Below are positions 32,006 through 44,300 of a DNA stretch of 64,000 nucleotides, piece after piece. The notes beneath the pieces are model-generated. The model ran no database searches. It was not told the DNA's origin and saw nothing but the letters and a program-made list of their open reading frames with translations. Both the position numbers and the translations under genes were made by a program. Source of the DNA: Deinandra increscens subsp. villosa (Eukaryota; Streptophyta; Magnoliopsida; Asterales; Asteraceae). Positions within the stretch are counted from its first letter, which is position 1, and every line of letters starts with the position of its first letter. The stretch is from contig JBCNJP010000025.1 in NCBI GenBank assembly GCA_039602395.1, positions 98,125,265-98,189,264 of the forward strand, written 5' to 3'.

Positions 32006-32429
32006 CAATGTTTTAAAAACCGGTTCAACCGGTTCAACCGCCAACCGGTCATCATACCGGTTTTTAATCCCCGGTTTTTTGGACATAACCGGACCGTTTT
32101 GAACCGGGCGGTTTTCCGGTTTTTTCCGATTCAACCGGTTTTCTGACAGTTTTAAAAAAAAAAAATTAAATTTATTATTATTTTTTATAATTCTTTAAAG
32201 TTTAAAACTTATATATTCTTATGAAATACCTATTTGGTATTCTTTTTTAGTGCATTATCATTGTATTTTAACTATTTTCGTTGTGGTGTACACATTTATT
32301 AACATTTTTACAAAAATATATATATAAATCCCCTAACCGGTTCAACCGGACGGTCTAACCGGTCCGACCGGTCGAACCGGTCCCGGGAAGTTTTCCGGTT
32401 CAACTAAAAAACCGGTTTTTAAAACATTG
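32006..32429. mobile_element. hAT MITE, AACCGG-rich family, copy 1
   Basis: Ends CAATGTTTTAAAAACCGGTT and its inverse, length 424. The exact 8-bp duplication CGTAGGTT lies at 31998-32005 and 32430-32437. Subterminal regions are dense in AACCGGTT/GGTTCAACC. Copy 2 is at 55649-56070 in the opposite orientation. Confidence 0.9.
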
Positions 32430-34055
32430 CGTAGGTTAATTTACATATGCAACTTCGTTAACATGTTACATATGTTACACAGGTAAATTTACATATGTAA
32501 CATATGTGTAACATAAGTAAATTTACATATGTTTCTCAGCCCTTAAACCACCATATCATCCCCTCAAAATAAATAACATATATGTAATCATGACAAGATT
32601 TACCATATATATATTATCAAAAAAAATTCATGGAAGTCTAATTTATATAATTCTAAACTATATTCTATTTTTTTATAATGGTACAATCATGAAAGTCTAT
32701 TAGATAATTAAAGAGACGACGGCCTAGTAAAAAATCCAAGAACATTGTACATATATAAATTTACATACGTAACATATTGTATTAAATAAGAAGTTAGAAC
32801 GTTTACCACTTTTTTTTATGAATATTGTATTTTAATTTTTAATGTTACACAATATGATGCATGTAGCATAAGATGTAACATTACGTATGTAACACATGTG
32901 TAAATTTACATACGTATCATGAATAAAAAAATTTGTAACACATATATAACATTACATAAAACCTAATTATGATTATGTTTTTGATAATCATCTTCATTTT
33001 TAACAAAGCTAACAAAATGTATAACAAATATTAAACATTCTTATGACAACATGTTATGTATGTAAAATCATCTGAATAGGTGTACAAAAAAATGACAAAT
33101 ATTTTTTATTATTTTATAAGAAACCATTACAAATAATATTAAACGTAACAAAATTATCATACGAACTAAAAATATTTTTAAAATATGATCAAAAAGCATA
33201 ACAAAGCTAACAAAAAATATAAAGGCTAATTATGCTTCCATTCTTGATAATCATCTTCATCTTTGACACAAAATTCATTCACCTACGAAGAAAACAAAGT
33301 TCAATAGTTAATATATGTAAAACGTTACACATGTAACAGCTTGTAACATTTGTAACGTTACACAAAATGATATATGTAGCATAAGTTAGTTTACATATGT
33401 TAATTTAAATATGTAGCACATGTTACATATGTTACACAGGTAAATATACATATGTAACATTGTTAAAATATTTGATAAGTATATTTGCGTTGTTAAATTT
33501 TTTTACAATATTTAAAATAAGTACATAGGTAAATTTACATATGTAACATGCCTAGAAAACACATTGTTAAAATTTTATGAGCAACGCATGTTACGTAGGT
33601 AAATTTACATTGTAAATTTAGATAGATAATGAGATGTAGCATGTTACATATGTAACATCGTTAAAAATTCTGACAATAGTTACCATAAGTATATAGGTCA
33701 ATTTACATATGTAATATTAGAAAAAATTAAGGTTTTATCAAACTTTTCGATTGTCGAATTAAATACATCGTTAGAAATTATGACAAGATTTACCAAAAGT
33801 ACATAGGTAAATTTACATATGCATGCAACATAGATAAATTTACATATGTTTCTCAACCCTTAAACCACCATATCCTCCCCTCAAAACAAGTTCATCAGTT
33901 AATACTCGTAAAAATTACATAAGTACATGCATTTACATATGTAAACTTAGATAGATAACGGGATGTAGCATGTTACATATGTAAAATTATTAAAATTTAT
34001 GACAAGATTTACCATAAGTATATAGATAAATTTACATATGTAACATCGTTAAAAA

Positions 34056-35247
34056 TTCTAGCAAAAACAATTTCCTAGTTCCCACCTACTTTCTTCCTCA
34101 TCTACTTTCCTTTCCTTCTTCATCTTTTCTTTCAATTTGCAGGTTTCATGGCTTCTTCATAAAAATGTCATTGTAAATTAAGAGAATTTAAGACTACTAA
34201 AATCCAAATGATAACATGCCACTGTTAGCAAAATTAATTAATTCCTCAATTAACAAAAGGATCCTTGAAATGCATATTGAAGATTTAAAGTCCTTTAAAT
34301 TAATTACAAGGGAAGTCATTATATATAGAATAAATACAAACAAGAACATTTTAGTTATTTAAACTAGAAATATTTAAATTCCTACATATTAAAGATTTAA
34401 GATCCTATGAGATAGTCTAGATTTTAAGAAGTATTTAGTATAATATTTTTTCAATCCAAAAAATAAGCATATTAATTATTAAGCGGAGCTGAAAATAATG
34501 ACCCACTAGAATATGGATAGACTTTAGAATTCCTCATTCCTTAATTTTTTTTAACAGCAAATTTGTGTTCATTCCATAGCTAAACAAATAGATTTAGTAT
34601 ATACCTCAACGCATGCATTGACCGGAGGTTAAAGTGATATTCTCCGGCGAAATCGTACGGAGGAGCAATGACAACTTAGATCTCGTTTTCGAAGCAAGAT
34701 ACATGTAGTTGAAACCGTACACCATCGCAACCTGCTTCCTTCGACCATCGCAACCTGCGTCCTTGTTTCAGATCTATCACTCTGATTCGATTAAGGGCTT
34801 CCGGGTTAGAAGTATGGAGGGTTTTGAACTGGAGTAGAAGAACCATGGTGGGGGTGATCAGGTGGTGACGATCTTTATGAACGAGTTGGAAAGAAAGAAT
34901 CAAGATGTATGGCCGGTGATTCTTTGTAGAGAAGAGCCAGAGAGATAACCAAGTTCAAATGGTTGTGATGGTTCTTTGTGTAGAGAGAGAAAGAAGTAGT
35001 GGAGAAGATGAACTTGGTGGGGATGGGAAAATGTGTAGAACATATTTAATTAGAATAGTACAAAAATGTAATTGGAGGACATTACCATTGTGCCCTTCTA
35101 CACTAAAGACAAAAGGTAAAAGTGAATTAATTTAAATTAAAATTAAATGAAAAAACAATATAAACTGATATCCATTGGATCATGGTGACAAGGGCCAAGA
35201 ATTGGTTTTTAAAGTTTTCCCAACTCAAGTTGGTTTTCATTCTACCA

Positions 35248-35250
<3 letters not shown>
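34056..35250. other. Intergenic with promoter-like GC-rich block, no gene seen
   Basis: 34620-35040 (higher GC, TCTCCGGCGAAATCG, purine-rich GAGAGAGAAAGAAG) looks like the 5' end of a gene or of a transposon carrying one, read on the minus strand. The only frame, 75 codons at 34676-34903, is unconvincing. Confidence 0.35.

Positions 35251-35319
<69 letters not shown>
35251..35319. repeat. (CT)n then (TA)n microsatellite
   Basis: CT repeat at about 35251-35280, TA repeat at about 35283-35319. Confidence 0.9.
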
Positions 35320-35321
<2 letters not shown>

Positions 35322-35494
35322 TTAGGTTCAAATGAAAACTTTTTCTTTTGAGAACTTTTGAGAACTAAATCTCAACCACAAATTTCAGGGGGGACCACTA
35401 CAATTCATGGGAGGGGGGATACATGTAAATAAACTTGTGGCTCAAATTAGTTCTTTTTAGTTCTCAAATCGAATTGGTTCTCAAATGATCCTCT

Positions 35495-35498
<4 letters not shown>
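35320..35498. mobile_element. Short inverted-repeat element inside a (TA)n tract
   Basis: Starts GGTTAGGTTCAAATGAAAAC and ends with the inverse of GGGAGAGGATCATTTGAGAAC. Both sides are (TA)n microsatellite. It shares the GGG-N-N-AGG-W-TC terminal pattern with 41165-41354 and 48059-48860. Confidence 0.55.
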
Positions 35499-35547
<49 letters not shown>

Positions 35548-35552
<5 letters not shown>

Positions 35553-36260
35553 GAACCTCTATAATTTAATACTCGATAAATTAATAACCTCGATAAAATT
35601 AATAATTTCTCCGGTCCCAACTTGGGACGAGTACAAAATTGTACACCAATCTATATAATAATAATTTTTTTGAAATCCCAATGTAAATATATTGGCCACA
35701 GTGAAACTATAAATTAATAATTACTAAAATATCCCAAAATTCTATAATTGTCTAGTAAACAATGAATCTGTAGTCACTTGTTTTTTTGGGAACTTCAAAT
35801 CTATATTGAGTTTATCTTGAAACCTCTCCATTGCACTTAAGAGTTGAGGCACCATATTTTCATATTGCAACAAAAAGTTATGAAGAGTTGTTGCCGCTTG
35901 CAATGTTTTATTTCCGTGTGACTGGTTCCAAAGGTACTGAATCATCATCAACCGGATTTTAAACGGTATCATTAGACATGTTATAGTAATTAATCTAGAT
36001 CTATGTACATTGAACTTGACAAGTTCATTAATATGTGAATGTACATGGAAATTTTGAAGGTCCTTGTTTCTGTTTTATTCAAATAGGTAAAGTGAACGGA
36101 CATGGAAAATTTAAAGGTCGATGCATTAATTTGAGAGTTGTTCACGAATATAAGTCAACTCTTTGAATTAATAATTTATTAATTTATCGATATAATAATA
36201 TCTCGCTAAATTAATAAAATATCACAGTCCCAACATTATTAATTTGTAGAGGTTTTACTG
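35548..36260. mobile_element. Emigrant/Lemi1-like pogo element with TA duplication
   Basis: Ends TAGTAGAACCTCTATAATTT and (inverted) CAGTAAAACCTCTACAAATT match the Emigrant/Lemi1 end consensus, and TA flanks both sides (35546-35547, 36261-36262). Length is 713 bases. A remnant of the transposase C-terminus lies inside. Confidence 0.8.
35742..35972 (-). pseudogene. C-terminal remnant of a pogo/Tigger-type transposase
   Basis: 76 codons. TLHNFLLQYENMVPQLLSAM and FPKKQVTTDSLF match the pattern at the end of plant pogo-like (Tigger/Lemi1) transposases, in which a leucine-rich helix is followed by a KKQ.T.DS.F tail. The catalytic DDE region is missing, so the element is a deletion derivative. Confidence 0.55.
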
Positions 36261-36262
36261 TA

Positions 36263-38752
36263 TAGCGCTCTAACCAAAACGAATCCTATTTCGGCTATTA
36301 CCTTCTCCATTACTATATATATAAGTTAAAAAAATATAGGCCCAAAAATGATGAGTCTGTTTCGTCGCATCTCGCACGTGCTCAAGGACCCCACTGCATA
36401 TGTTATACGTGATCAACATTGAGTAGTGTTAATACCAACCCACTTATTAAAGAAGTCACATGTATTTAGTGGTGAATGATCTTTCCTTATAGGCTGGGGG
36501 GATAAAGGGAAAATTGCTTTCTTACAAAAACGGTTACAAAAATTATATTCATGTTTGCAAAAACCATTTTCTCTTTTTTTTTCTTTTTTTTTCTGATTAT
36601 CTATTTATACTATACCGACCGGATTAAATCAATAAAACTAAAAATTCTAATGCAGGAACTGAGCGAGGGGTCTATATTTTATGGTTAATAGATATCTTTA
36701 GATCATGATTCTATTTAGACAATGATTGCATATCAAAAGAATTATCAAATTGCTTTATAAGACATTTTAGAGTTATTAACAAAGATCCTTATCCTATCTA
36801 TATTCTATTAAAAATACTAATTGATAACCAATTTTTTATAGTTGATTGTATAGTATATACCTGTAAATACACAACACAAAAAATGGCGGTTATTCTATTT
36901 TCATCATACAACCATTCTTTTTCTTATTTGGATCATAAATCAATCAACTGAGGTTATTCTAAGCTGTAACTTCAAGCAAATAAGAGAATGATTTTTTTAA
37001 AGTTATTAATCTACAATCTTCTTAAAGAGAAATAAACATAAGTAAAAGTTTAATATTAACTATCTTTGATCTAGCTGCACTTTAGTATGGAATTGTGTTT
37101 CGAAATGGAATTTCGGTTTTGAAATGACCACTGCGATTTAGGGAAACTTTTTATTATCTATGATGGTTAATGTTCACTATTTTTGGTTAAAAATCAGTGG
37201 ATTCAAATGCTCAAATGCGTTGAATTGTTGTGGATTGTACTAGATTTTATTACTTTTTGTAACATTAAATACACACACCAACCAATAAGGTGTTTTAGCA
37301 TGATAGTTAATAAAGTGTCTTTCCTCTAGGGGTTGTCCAATAATGAACTAGCGGTGAAAAAAAATGTTTTTAGAAAAAAAAAAGAAACTAATATACTTCT
37401 AAATTACATTCGAAATACTATTGTAGGGATTAAACACGTAACTTTCACTTTAAAAAACTTACATCTCCACCAATTAAGCTAGTCATACAAGTGGATTTTA
37501 GAAAAACACAACAATATGCTAGATTTTTTGTTTTTTCCTTATGTAATGAAATGTGCTGGATATTTTTTTTATTTCTAAATGTGATGGATTATTTCATTTT
37601 TCTAAACGTGTTGGACTTTCATTCCAAACAGTATGTTGGATTTTGACCAAAGAGAAGATAATGTGTTGGGTTTTTGTTTTTCGAATGTGATGGATTCTGT
37701 TGGATTTTGTAATAGTTTTTATATACTAGTTTTATTGCTCTCTACTATATACTGTTTGTTTGTTTTTTATATAAAAAGTGTATCATGTATTGATTTTAAT
37801 CTTGTAGTGTTTAATATGTACATGTTTTGATCTTTTTTGTATCTCACCCAGAAAAAATGAAATGTACTTGAATTTTATTTTTTCAAATGTGTTGTACATC
37901 TTTCATTTTTAAGTGTGCTGGTTACGTTAAAGCAACACATAATGTGCTAGTTTATCAATAACATATTATTTTATTGAAAAATTTGTATTTGGTTGTATAC
38001 CCGATTATTTAAGCTTTTATTATGTATTGGGTTGTTGTGTATTTGGTAAAATGTTTGGACTTTTTTTTTTTTTTTTTTTTTTGAGTGATTAGTAATGTAC
38101 CGGATTATCTAAGCTATGATTATGTATCAAATTGTTGTGTACTACAATTGACAAAAGGAAAGAGGAGATTAAGTCATTCTCAACATAACCAATGATGTGT
38201 ATTCCCTTTTGTTTTGATTTTAAAGTTGTGATTTTTATTTTTTTCTAAATGTATTGGATGTATTGTAGTGGAATATTATTTTCTTCTCAAATATAAACAT
38301 GTTATTTGATGGTAAGACATTACAAAAACATGTTCTTTGAAGTTAAACACAAAAACGTGTTGTACTATAAAATCCAGTATGGTTTTTTGAAATTTAGTAC
38401 AAGTTTTTAAGGTCCAATACAAATTTTAGAATATAGTACAACCTCCTAAAATCTAGTACAATTTTTTTTTAATTTATTTTTTTTATAAAATCCAGTATGG
38501 TTTTTCGATTTTATGATGTTAATTTTTTTTATAAATAAGGTTGTATGAAAAATAAAGAAAATATAAAAAGTAGAGAAAACTTTAAAAAGTCTATTAAAAA
38601 TGGTTTTCCCAAAAACATCCTTCTACCCATCTTTTTTCCAAAAAAACTGAATCTCATACATTGATTAGAAAAACAACCTATATTTATTTTAATATTTTTA
38701 CATAAAATAGTGTTTTTAGTGGATTCAATATCTGTATATCTATATATATAAA
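36263..38752. other. AT-rich intergenic, no gene seen
   Basis: From 37500 to 38300 the phrase ATGTG(T/C)TGGA recurs about ten times at irregular spacing, and 38380-38520 repeats (A/T)AAATCCAGTA. Poly-T lies at 38061-38082. No frame with a recognisable product. Confidence 0.4.
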
Positions 38753-38995
38753 CTAGTTAGTGCACCGGGTAAATACCAGAGGCTGTGATATAAAAAGAAT
38801 TAAACGAAGTAAAAGATGAAAGTTTTTTTTTTCAAATTTTCACTGAGAAATGAAGGAGATTGATGAATCAAAGTTATGGTATTGTAAAACAAATATGAAT
38901 AATTTTTGTATGGAAATAATAAGCTAATACTAGGTGACACACCTTAAATTGTGCCACCTAGACATTAAAAACTTGTGTTTATTTTATAGTATAGA
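38753..38995 (-). mobile_element. Candidate mini-Helitron
   Basis: On the minus strand it begins TCTATACTATAAAATAAACA (38995) preceded by A, and ends with a short GGTA-TT-TACC stem about 20 bases before CTAG (38753) followed by T. These are the 5'-TC, 3' hairpin, CTAG and A/T insertion features of Helitrons. Length is 243 bases, with no RepHel gene. Confidence 0.5.
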
Positions 38996-39346
38996 TAGAT
39001 AGATATGAAGTAAAGAACCTTTTATACGTTGCTAAATATACCATATTTTATGTTAGTTTATTATTAGAGATGCGATTGTTCTTGTTTTGAAGTATAAACA
39101 CAGTTTAGGTTTAGTCACGCATTGGATTCCACTTAAAAGTCAAATGAAAGGATATTTTATTATTTTAAAATCATTTTTAGACCAACTATCCATACTTCCT
39201 ACTATGTTCGTTTTAATCCAATAAAAATAAGAATAAGTGACAAAGTTTTGTATGTTTATGATTTTCTCTTAGTAATAAAAATATTCATTAAGTTCAATTG
39301 ATATAATTACTATTATTACTATTATTATTATTATTTTTATTAATAC

Positions 39347-39377
<31 letters not shown>

Positions 39378-41110
39378 ATTATTATTATTGTTGTTTAACT
39401 TCAAGTTTTAGAGTATTCGTAGCTCGTTCTGTATAATTTATATGAGTGGAGTCCTTAAAATTTAAGGTTTGGTTGTTAGTAGTGGAGAGAAAAAAAAATA
39501 TTGAAAATCTGTATATTTGACAAAAAAATATTAATTCTGTAAAATTTGAGATTTGGTTATGAGTGAAAGAGATATAAAATGGTATAAAAATATATTATTT
39601 AATTGTGGTTGTGAGGGAAAATGAGAGAAAAAATTATGATAAAGTTATAAATTATAAGGATAAAGATAGAAGTTTAATATGTTCGAAAACCTAGATTTAC
39701 CACACATATTTTTTTAATAAATTTGATACATTTTATATAATCCTAATGAAGTATTTTCAAAGTAATTTTAATGATCCTTCGTTCTTGACTTTTTAGAATA
39801 AAGTAATAAGATTTTTGAAGTAAATATGAATATATCTCAAATCCAGTATCTTGCATTTACTTGCAAGTTGCACCTCAGCGATCAGGAGTTCAGCACTCAT
39901 GGTCCGGTCAAGCCATCCTAAATTGACCCAACTATATAACTTGACCTTGTCTCATTATATAATTTTCTAAATAAGAATTGGTTTTTATATACCTATAAAA
40001 ACATTTAATAGTAAATATAGACGACCAAAATTGAATCAAATTATTGAATATAGCAGTTGCATTTGTATCACTTAGTGAGAATAAATATAGGTGTTATTAT
40101 GTCAAATACTTATAGAAACTCTCGCATTTAGAGGGACATAAAAACCGGTTTTTGATCCAAACTGGTTTTTGGTTATTCAAACCAGTTCCACGCGAGCTGA
40201 TTCTGGTTTCAAACCGGACTATCATTACGTTCTATAGCAGTTCCAAAACTTCAACCACAAATCGGTTGCGAAGCGATTCCTCCAAATTGATTTACTAACG
40301 GGTTCTAACGGTCAACATGTAAACTCAATCAAATAAATGAATATTATTTGCACTAATATTTCAAATTATGGTTTATAACATCCTAACCAAAGCAAGTGGT
40401 TATCATATATCTGTAATTGTATTTTATCAAATTATGGTTTATAGCATCCTAACCAAAGCAAGTGGTTATCATATATCTGTAATTGTATTTTATGTATTTT
40501 TTTTTAATAAAGATGGTATTTTCTGAAATAGACTTTTTATGTCATTGTACAACTGCCTCATCCTTCTTTAACACTACCCTTTAAATAAGGTTTTTGCTAA
40601 GTATATTTCTTTATTTAATATAAAATATAAATGATTCATATAACACAGCATCCCTAACTCAAGGTCACATGCTCTCCACGTGCATCACCTAAGAAGGCTT
40701 CAACAATATGGAAAGACTCTTTAGCTTTTGCACTTTTAATGTATAGTCCTTTATTTAAAAAAGTTTTTTTTTGTCCTTTAAGTTAAGTTTTTTATTTAAG
40801 TCACCTCATGTATCATACATTACACATGAGGGTGTTTTACTCTTTTTATCTCTAAATGACTATTTAATAGCTAAATAAACTTTAGTCGATTGCTGCTAAA
40901 TTTTTTCAGAATGCTAGATAAATCAGCAAAAAACTAAAAAGTTAGAGAATACGAGCCAAAAATAGGTGAAGGTAAAATTTTGAATTCATAGAAAAATCAA
41001 GGTAATTAAAATGGTCATGTTATAAGTTATTCTGTATAAAACATATTAAAATGGATATTATAATATTTTAACAATTTTAGTGGGATATATATGAGATTTA
41101 GAATTTGATT
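38996..41110. other. Intergenic with (TTA)n and a short tandem duplication
   Basis: An imperfect ATT repeat runs at 39302-39392. At 40140-40320 there is an AACCGGTTT-rich, decayed MITE-like stretch. A 66-base tandem duplication lies at 40362-40493. No gene seen. Confidence 0.5.
40362..40493 (+). repeat. 66-base perfect-length tandem duplication
   Basis: 40362-40427 and 40428-40493 differ at one position by eye (TTTATAACATC against TTTATAGCATC). A young duplication. Confidence 0.9.
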
Positions 41111-41111
41111 T

Positions 41112-41164
<53 letters not shown>
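41111..41164. repeat. (TA)n microsatellite
   Basis: About 25 TA units directly before the element at 41165. Confidence 0.9.
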
Positions 41165-41168
<4 letters not shown>

Positions 41169-41354
41169 GAGGTTCATTGTAGACACTTTCGCATGTGAAA
41201 TGGCTCCTTTTCACATGTGAAATTTTCTGAATAATGAGAAAAAATAAAAAAAGAAAAAAACAAATTAATCACAACCATTAGATCAAGAGATCTAATGGTG
41301 AAAAAAGGTGTCTACATGTCTACACTTATGAGGGTGTCTACAATGAACTTTTCA
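41165..41354. mobile_element. Short inverted-repeat element inside a (TA)n tract
   Basis: Starts GGGTGAGGTTCATTGTAGAC and ends with the inverse of GTGAAAAGTTCATTGTAGAC. (TA)n is present on both sides. The interior holds inverted CACATGTGAAA words. Confidence 0.6.
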
Positions 41355-41379
41355 CTATATATATATATATATATATAAT

Positions 41380-44300
41380 ATAATATAATAAGTGTACAGA
41401 GATATTACCTTATATATCAATTCTCAAAGCTTATGTGTACACTAAAAAGGCACTATTCCCTCCACATGTATTGTTTAGATTGGTTGATGATATAGCTGAT
41501 TTGGCAGCTTTCTTTTTTTTATATTTTTTTTCTTTCAGCGCTGTATTTATATGTTTTATGTTATTTTTGTCGTTAGGATTTCAGTATGTTAGTTTGCTGT
41601 AGTGGTTTGTGTGTGGGGTTTGTGTTATGTTGATGCAGGTTCTATACCTGGTTGTGTCGGTTTTTCTTCTATTTTTTTGTTTTTATTTTAGAGCTTTTTC
41701 ATGTTTCCTTTAGCTGCTTTTTTCTTATTGGATGTGGAGGGCGGTGGACGGGTGTATTTAACACTTTCTTACTCTTTACGCACACACATTTCACACACTT
41801 GCTCTTCACCACCGCTTCTCCGCCTTTGAACCATCACCCGGTTGGATTCTCCGGGCGGTTACCATGACGGCAGACACCGCCTTTCGTGTTCGCCATCATC
41901 GATCTAGGGTTTGGCGTGCAACTCTGTACGCGATAATCTTTCTTTGCTCTCCGGATCGACGCGAAGAACTATCTTTGCTCTCCGGATCTGAGCAGTGACC
42001 CATTGATGGTGGCCGCCGATGAGATCATGGCGTCGTAGTGGTTGACGGCGTCAATCGACTGGGTTTTTTACGGTTATCTGGCGGCGGAGGCTGGAGTTTA
42101 GGGTTTCAGAGATGGAGATGGTGATGGTTTTTTCGGATTCGAGTTCCTGAGACACCGGCAGTGATGAGCTACATTTACATCTCTTTCTAAGGTATAGATT
42201 TTCTTTCCCCTTGATTTTTCCTCTCTGTTGGTTGTTTCAAGTTTGGGATTTTACGAATGTAATTGATTTGCTTTTGTTGGTCAGATATACCCTTTTGCTT
42301 CATTCTTCCTTCAATTGAATGTTTTAGTGGATTTTTCAATTTTGTTTTTTATTTCTCATTTGTTTGGATTAATTTTATTTTATTTGTCATTTATTTCTCA
42401 GTTGGTAAATGAATTTGTTTATTTTCGTCCCTGCATGTTGTTATGGAATTGTTGATTGTTATTTGTTTCTATACTTTTACTGTTTATTTGTGAATGTTTG
42501 TTATTTGCAGAGTAATCTTTGCTTTTGTGACCTTTGTTTGTTCTTAGTGTTGTTTAATTCTCTTTTTGCAGGTTTGTAAATTTGGATTCTCAGTTGCAGG
42601 TACGATTATTAGGTATTTCTTTTTTATTTGCTGTTGCTGTGGTCTGAACTTTGGTTTGTTTGTTGGATTTTATTAGAGATCCAAAATATATTAGATGTGG
42701 GAAATGGTAAATAGATATCACAGATGGGATTTTAAATATGATGGATATTAAATTTTTACCATATTGAGTTGTTTATTTGTGTGGTCTAAATACACACTTT
42801 TGTTAAAATTAAAGGTCACTGTGGTTTTTAAAATGAATGATCACTTTTCTAAACAATGAGGACATCAAAACTCTGCCCCAGTTTTGTAATCAGTTCTTCA
42901 ACCTTTGGGTTAAGAGTCGTTTGGTTTGGTTTTAAACATCATACTTCTGACTCTCAGTGTCTTAGAATGGTACATTTGCTTATATGGGTTTGAGATTATT
43001 GTTTGAAAGTCAAAAGGGTCTTTTCCTTTTCTCTTAGGATACAAATTTGCACACAACTTATTTCTTATGTATGTGTATCTGTTGGTTTGGTATCTTAGTG
43101 TCATTTCTTTATATTTACAGCTTCAAAGGCGTCGTTTCATAGTTGCTGCTATCTTCTTTTGCTGTCTATTTGTTTATATGTGTTTTCGTGTGCCTCATGA
43201 TGTGCATTATGTGTTCAATGAAATGTGAGGGCATTATTTTTCATATCTATTTGTGTGTGTATAATCTTTCAAATTATTCTAAAAAATTGTGTTAAATTTC
43301 TTAAGTCTTAAGGGCTATGATGATGTTCCAGAGATAAATATCGATGGTCTGAGCCTTATTTGTTTTCATTTATATCGAATGAGGAATATGACAAGTATAC
43401 ATGAACTGTACTACTCAGGCTTCAAGGAAAACACTGATTAGCCTTTAAGGACAGTAAGTTGTGGCTATTTGACGTTGCTATGAGTCATCTTAAGGGCTAT
43501 GATGATGTTCCAAAGATAAATATCGATGGTCTGAGCCTTATTTGTTTTCATTACTATATTATAATATATCAATTCTGTAGCTCTCGAAAAACTTGCGGGT
43601 TGAAGATGATTTTTGGTTTATTTTGGCGTGGCAATAAGTTTTGCAGCCATAGAACCATAAACATCTCTTATGAACCTCTATGTTGATCTGAGCGTAGCAA
43701 GTTATTTATTTTACCTTATATATCAATTCTCAAAGCTTAGGTGTACACTAAAAAGGCACTATTCCCTCCACGTGTATTGTTTAGATTGGTTGATGATATA
43801 GCTGATTTGGCAGCTTTCTTTGTGCATATCAAATCATTAACTTGGTTTTGATGTGTATACAACATTATATTGATTGGTTGGATTACCTGCTCTTTCGATG
43901 GTTCAATTCAGTTGCTTTGAGGCTGCTGCAGTTTTCTGATTGCCTTGATGTTGCTATAATGGTTTGATTATAAGGCTGTGAAGATTATTCCGAGTAGAGG
44001 TTTAAAGTAAATTTTGGTTTATTTTGGCGTGGCAATAAGTTTTGCAGCCATAGAACTATTAATTAAGTTTTTCTTACAAACCTCTATGATAATCTGAGCC
44101 TATACTTTTATTCTCTATTTTTTTTGTCAAGTAAAGACAAATTAAAGTTGAAAAAGAAACATGCGATTTTAATATGTTCTCTGTTTTGGTTTTGTCTGTG
44201 ATTTTGAATCTCTATATTTTTTTTATGTTTAAGTTATATGATATCAGATTCAGGCTCCTGTTCAAGAACATGAAAATATTATTGAGGTGGCTTTGATCTA

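Larger units (their letters stand above)
31226..34055. repeat. AT-rich array of ACATATGTAAATTTACATATGT palindromes
   Basis: The words TTACATATGTAA, GTAAATTTACATA and ACATGTTACATATG recur tens of times over 2.8 kb. A longer phrase with CTTGATAATCATCTTCATC recurs at about 31175, 32980 and 33245, and CTTAAACCACCATATC recurs at 32543 and 33858, so larger units are also duplicated. The array is interrupted by a hAT terminal fragment and a complete hAT MITE. No coding potential. Confidence 0.75.
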
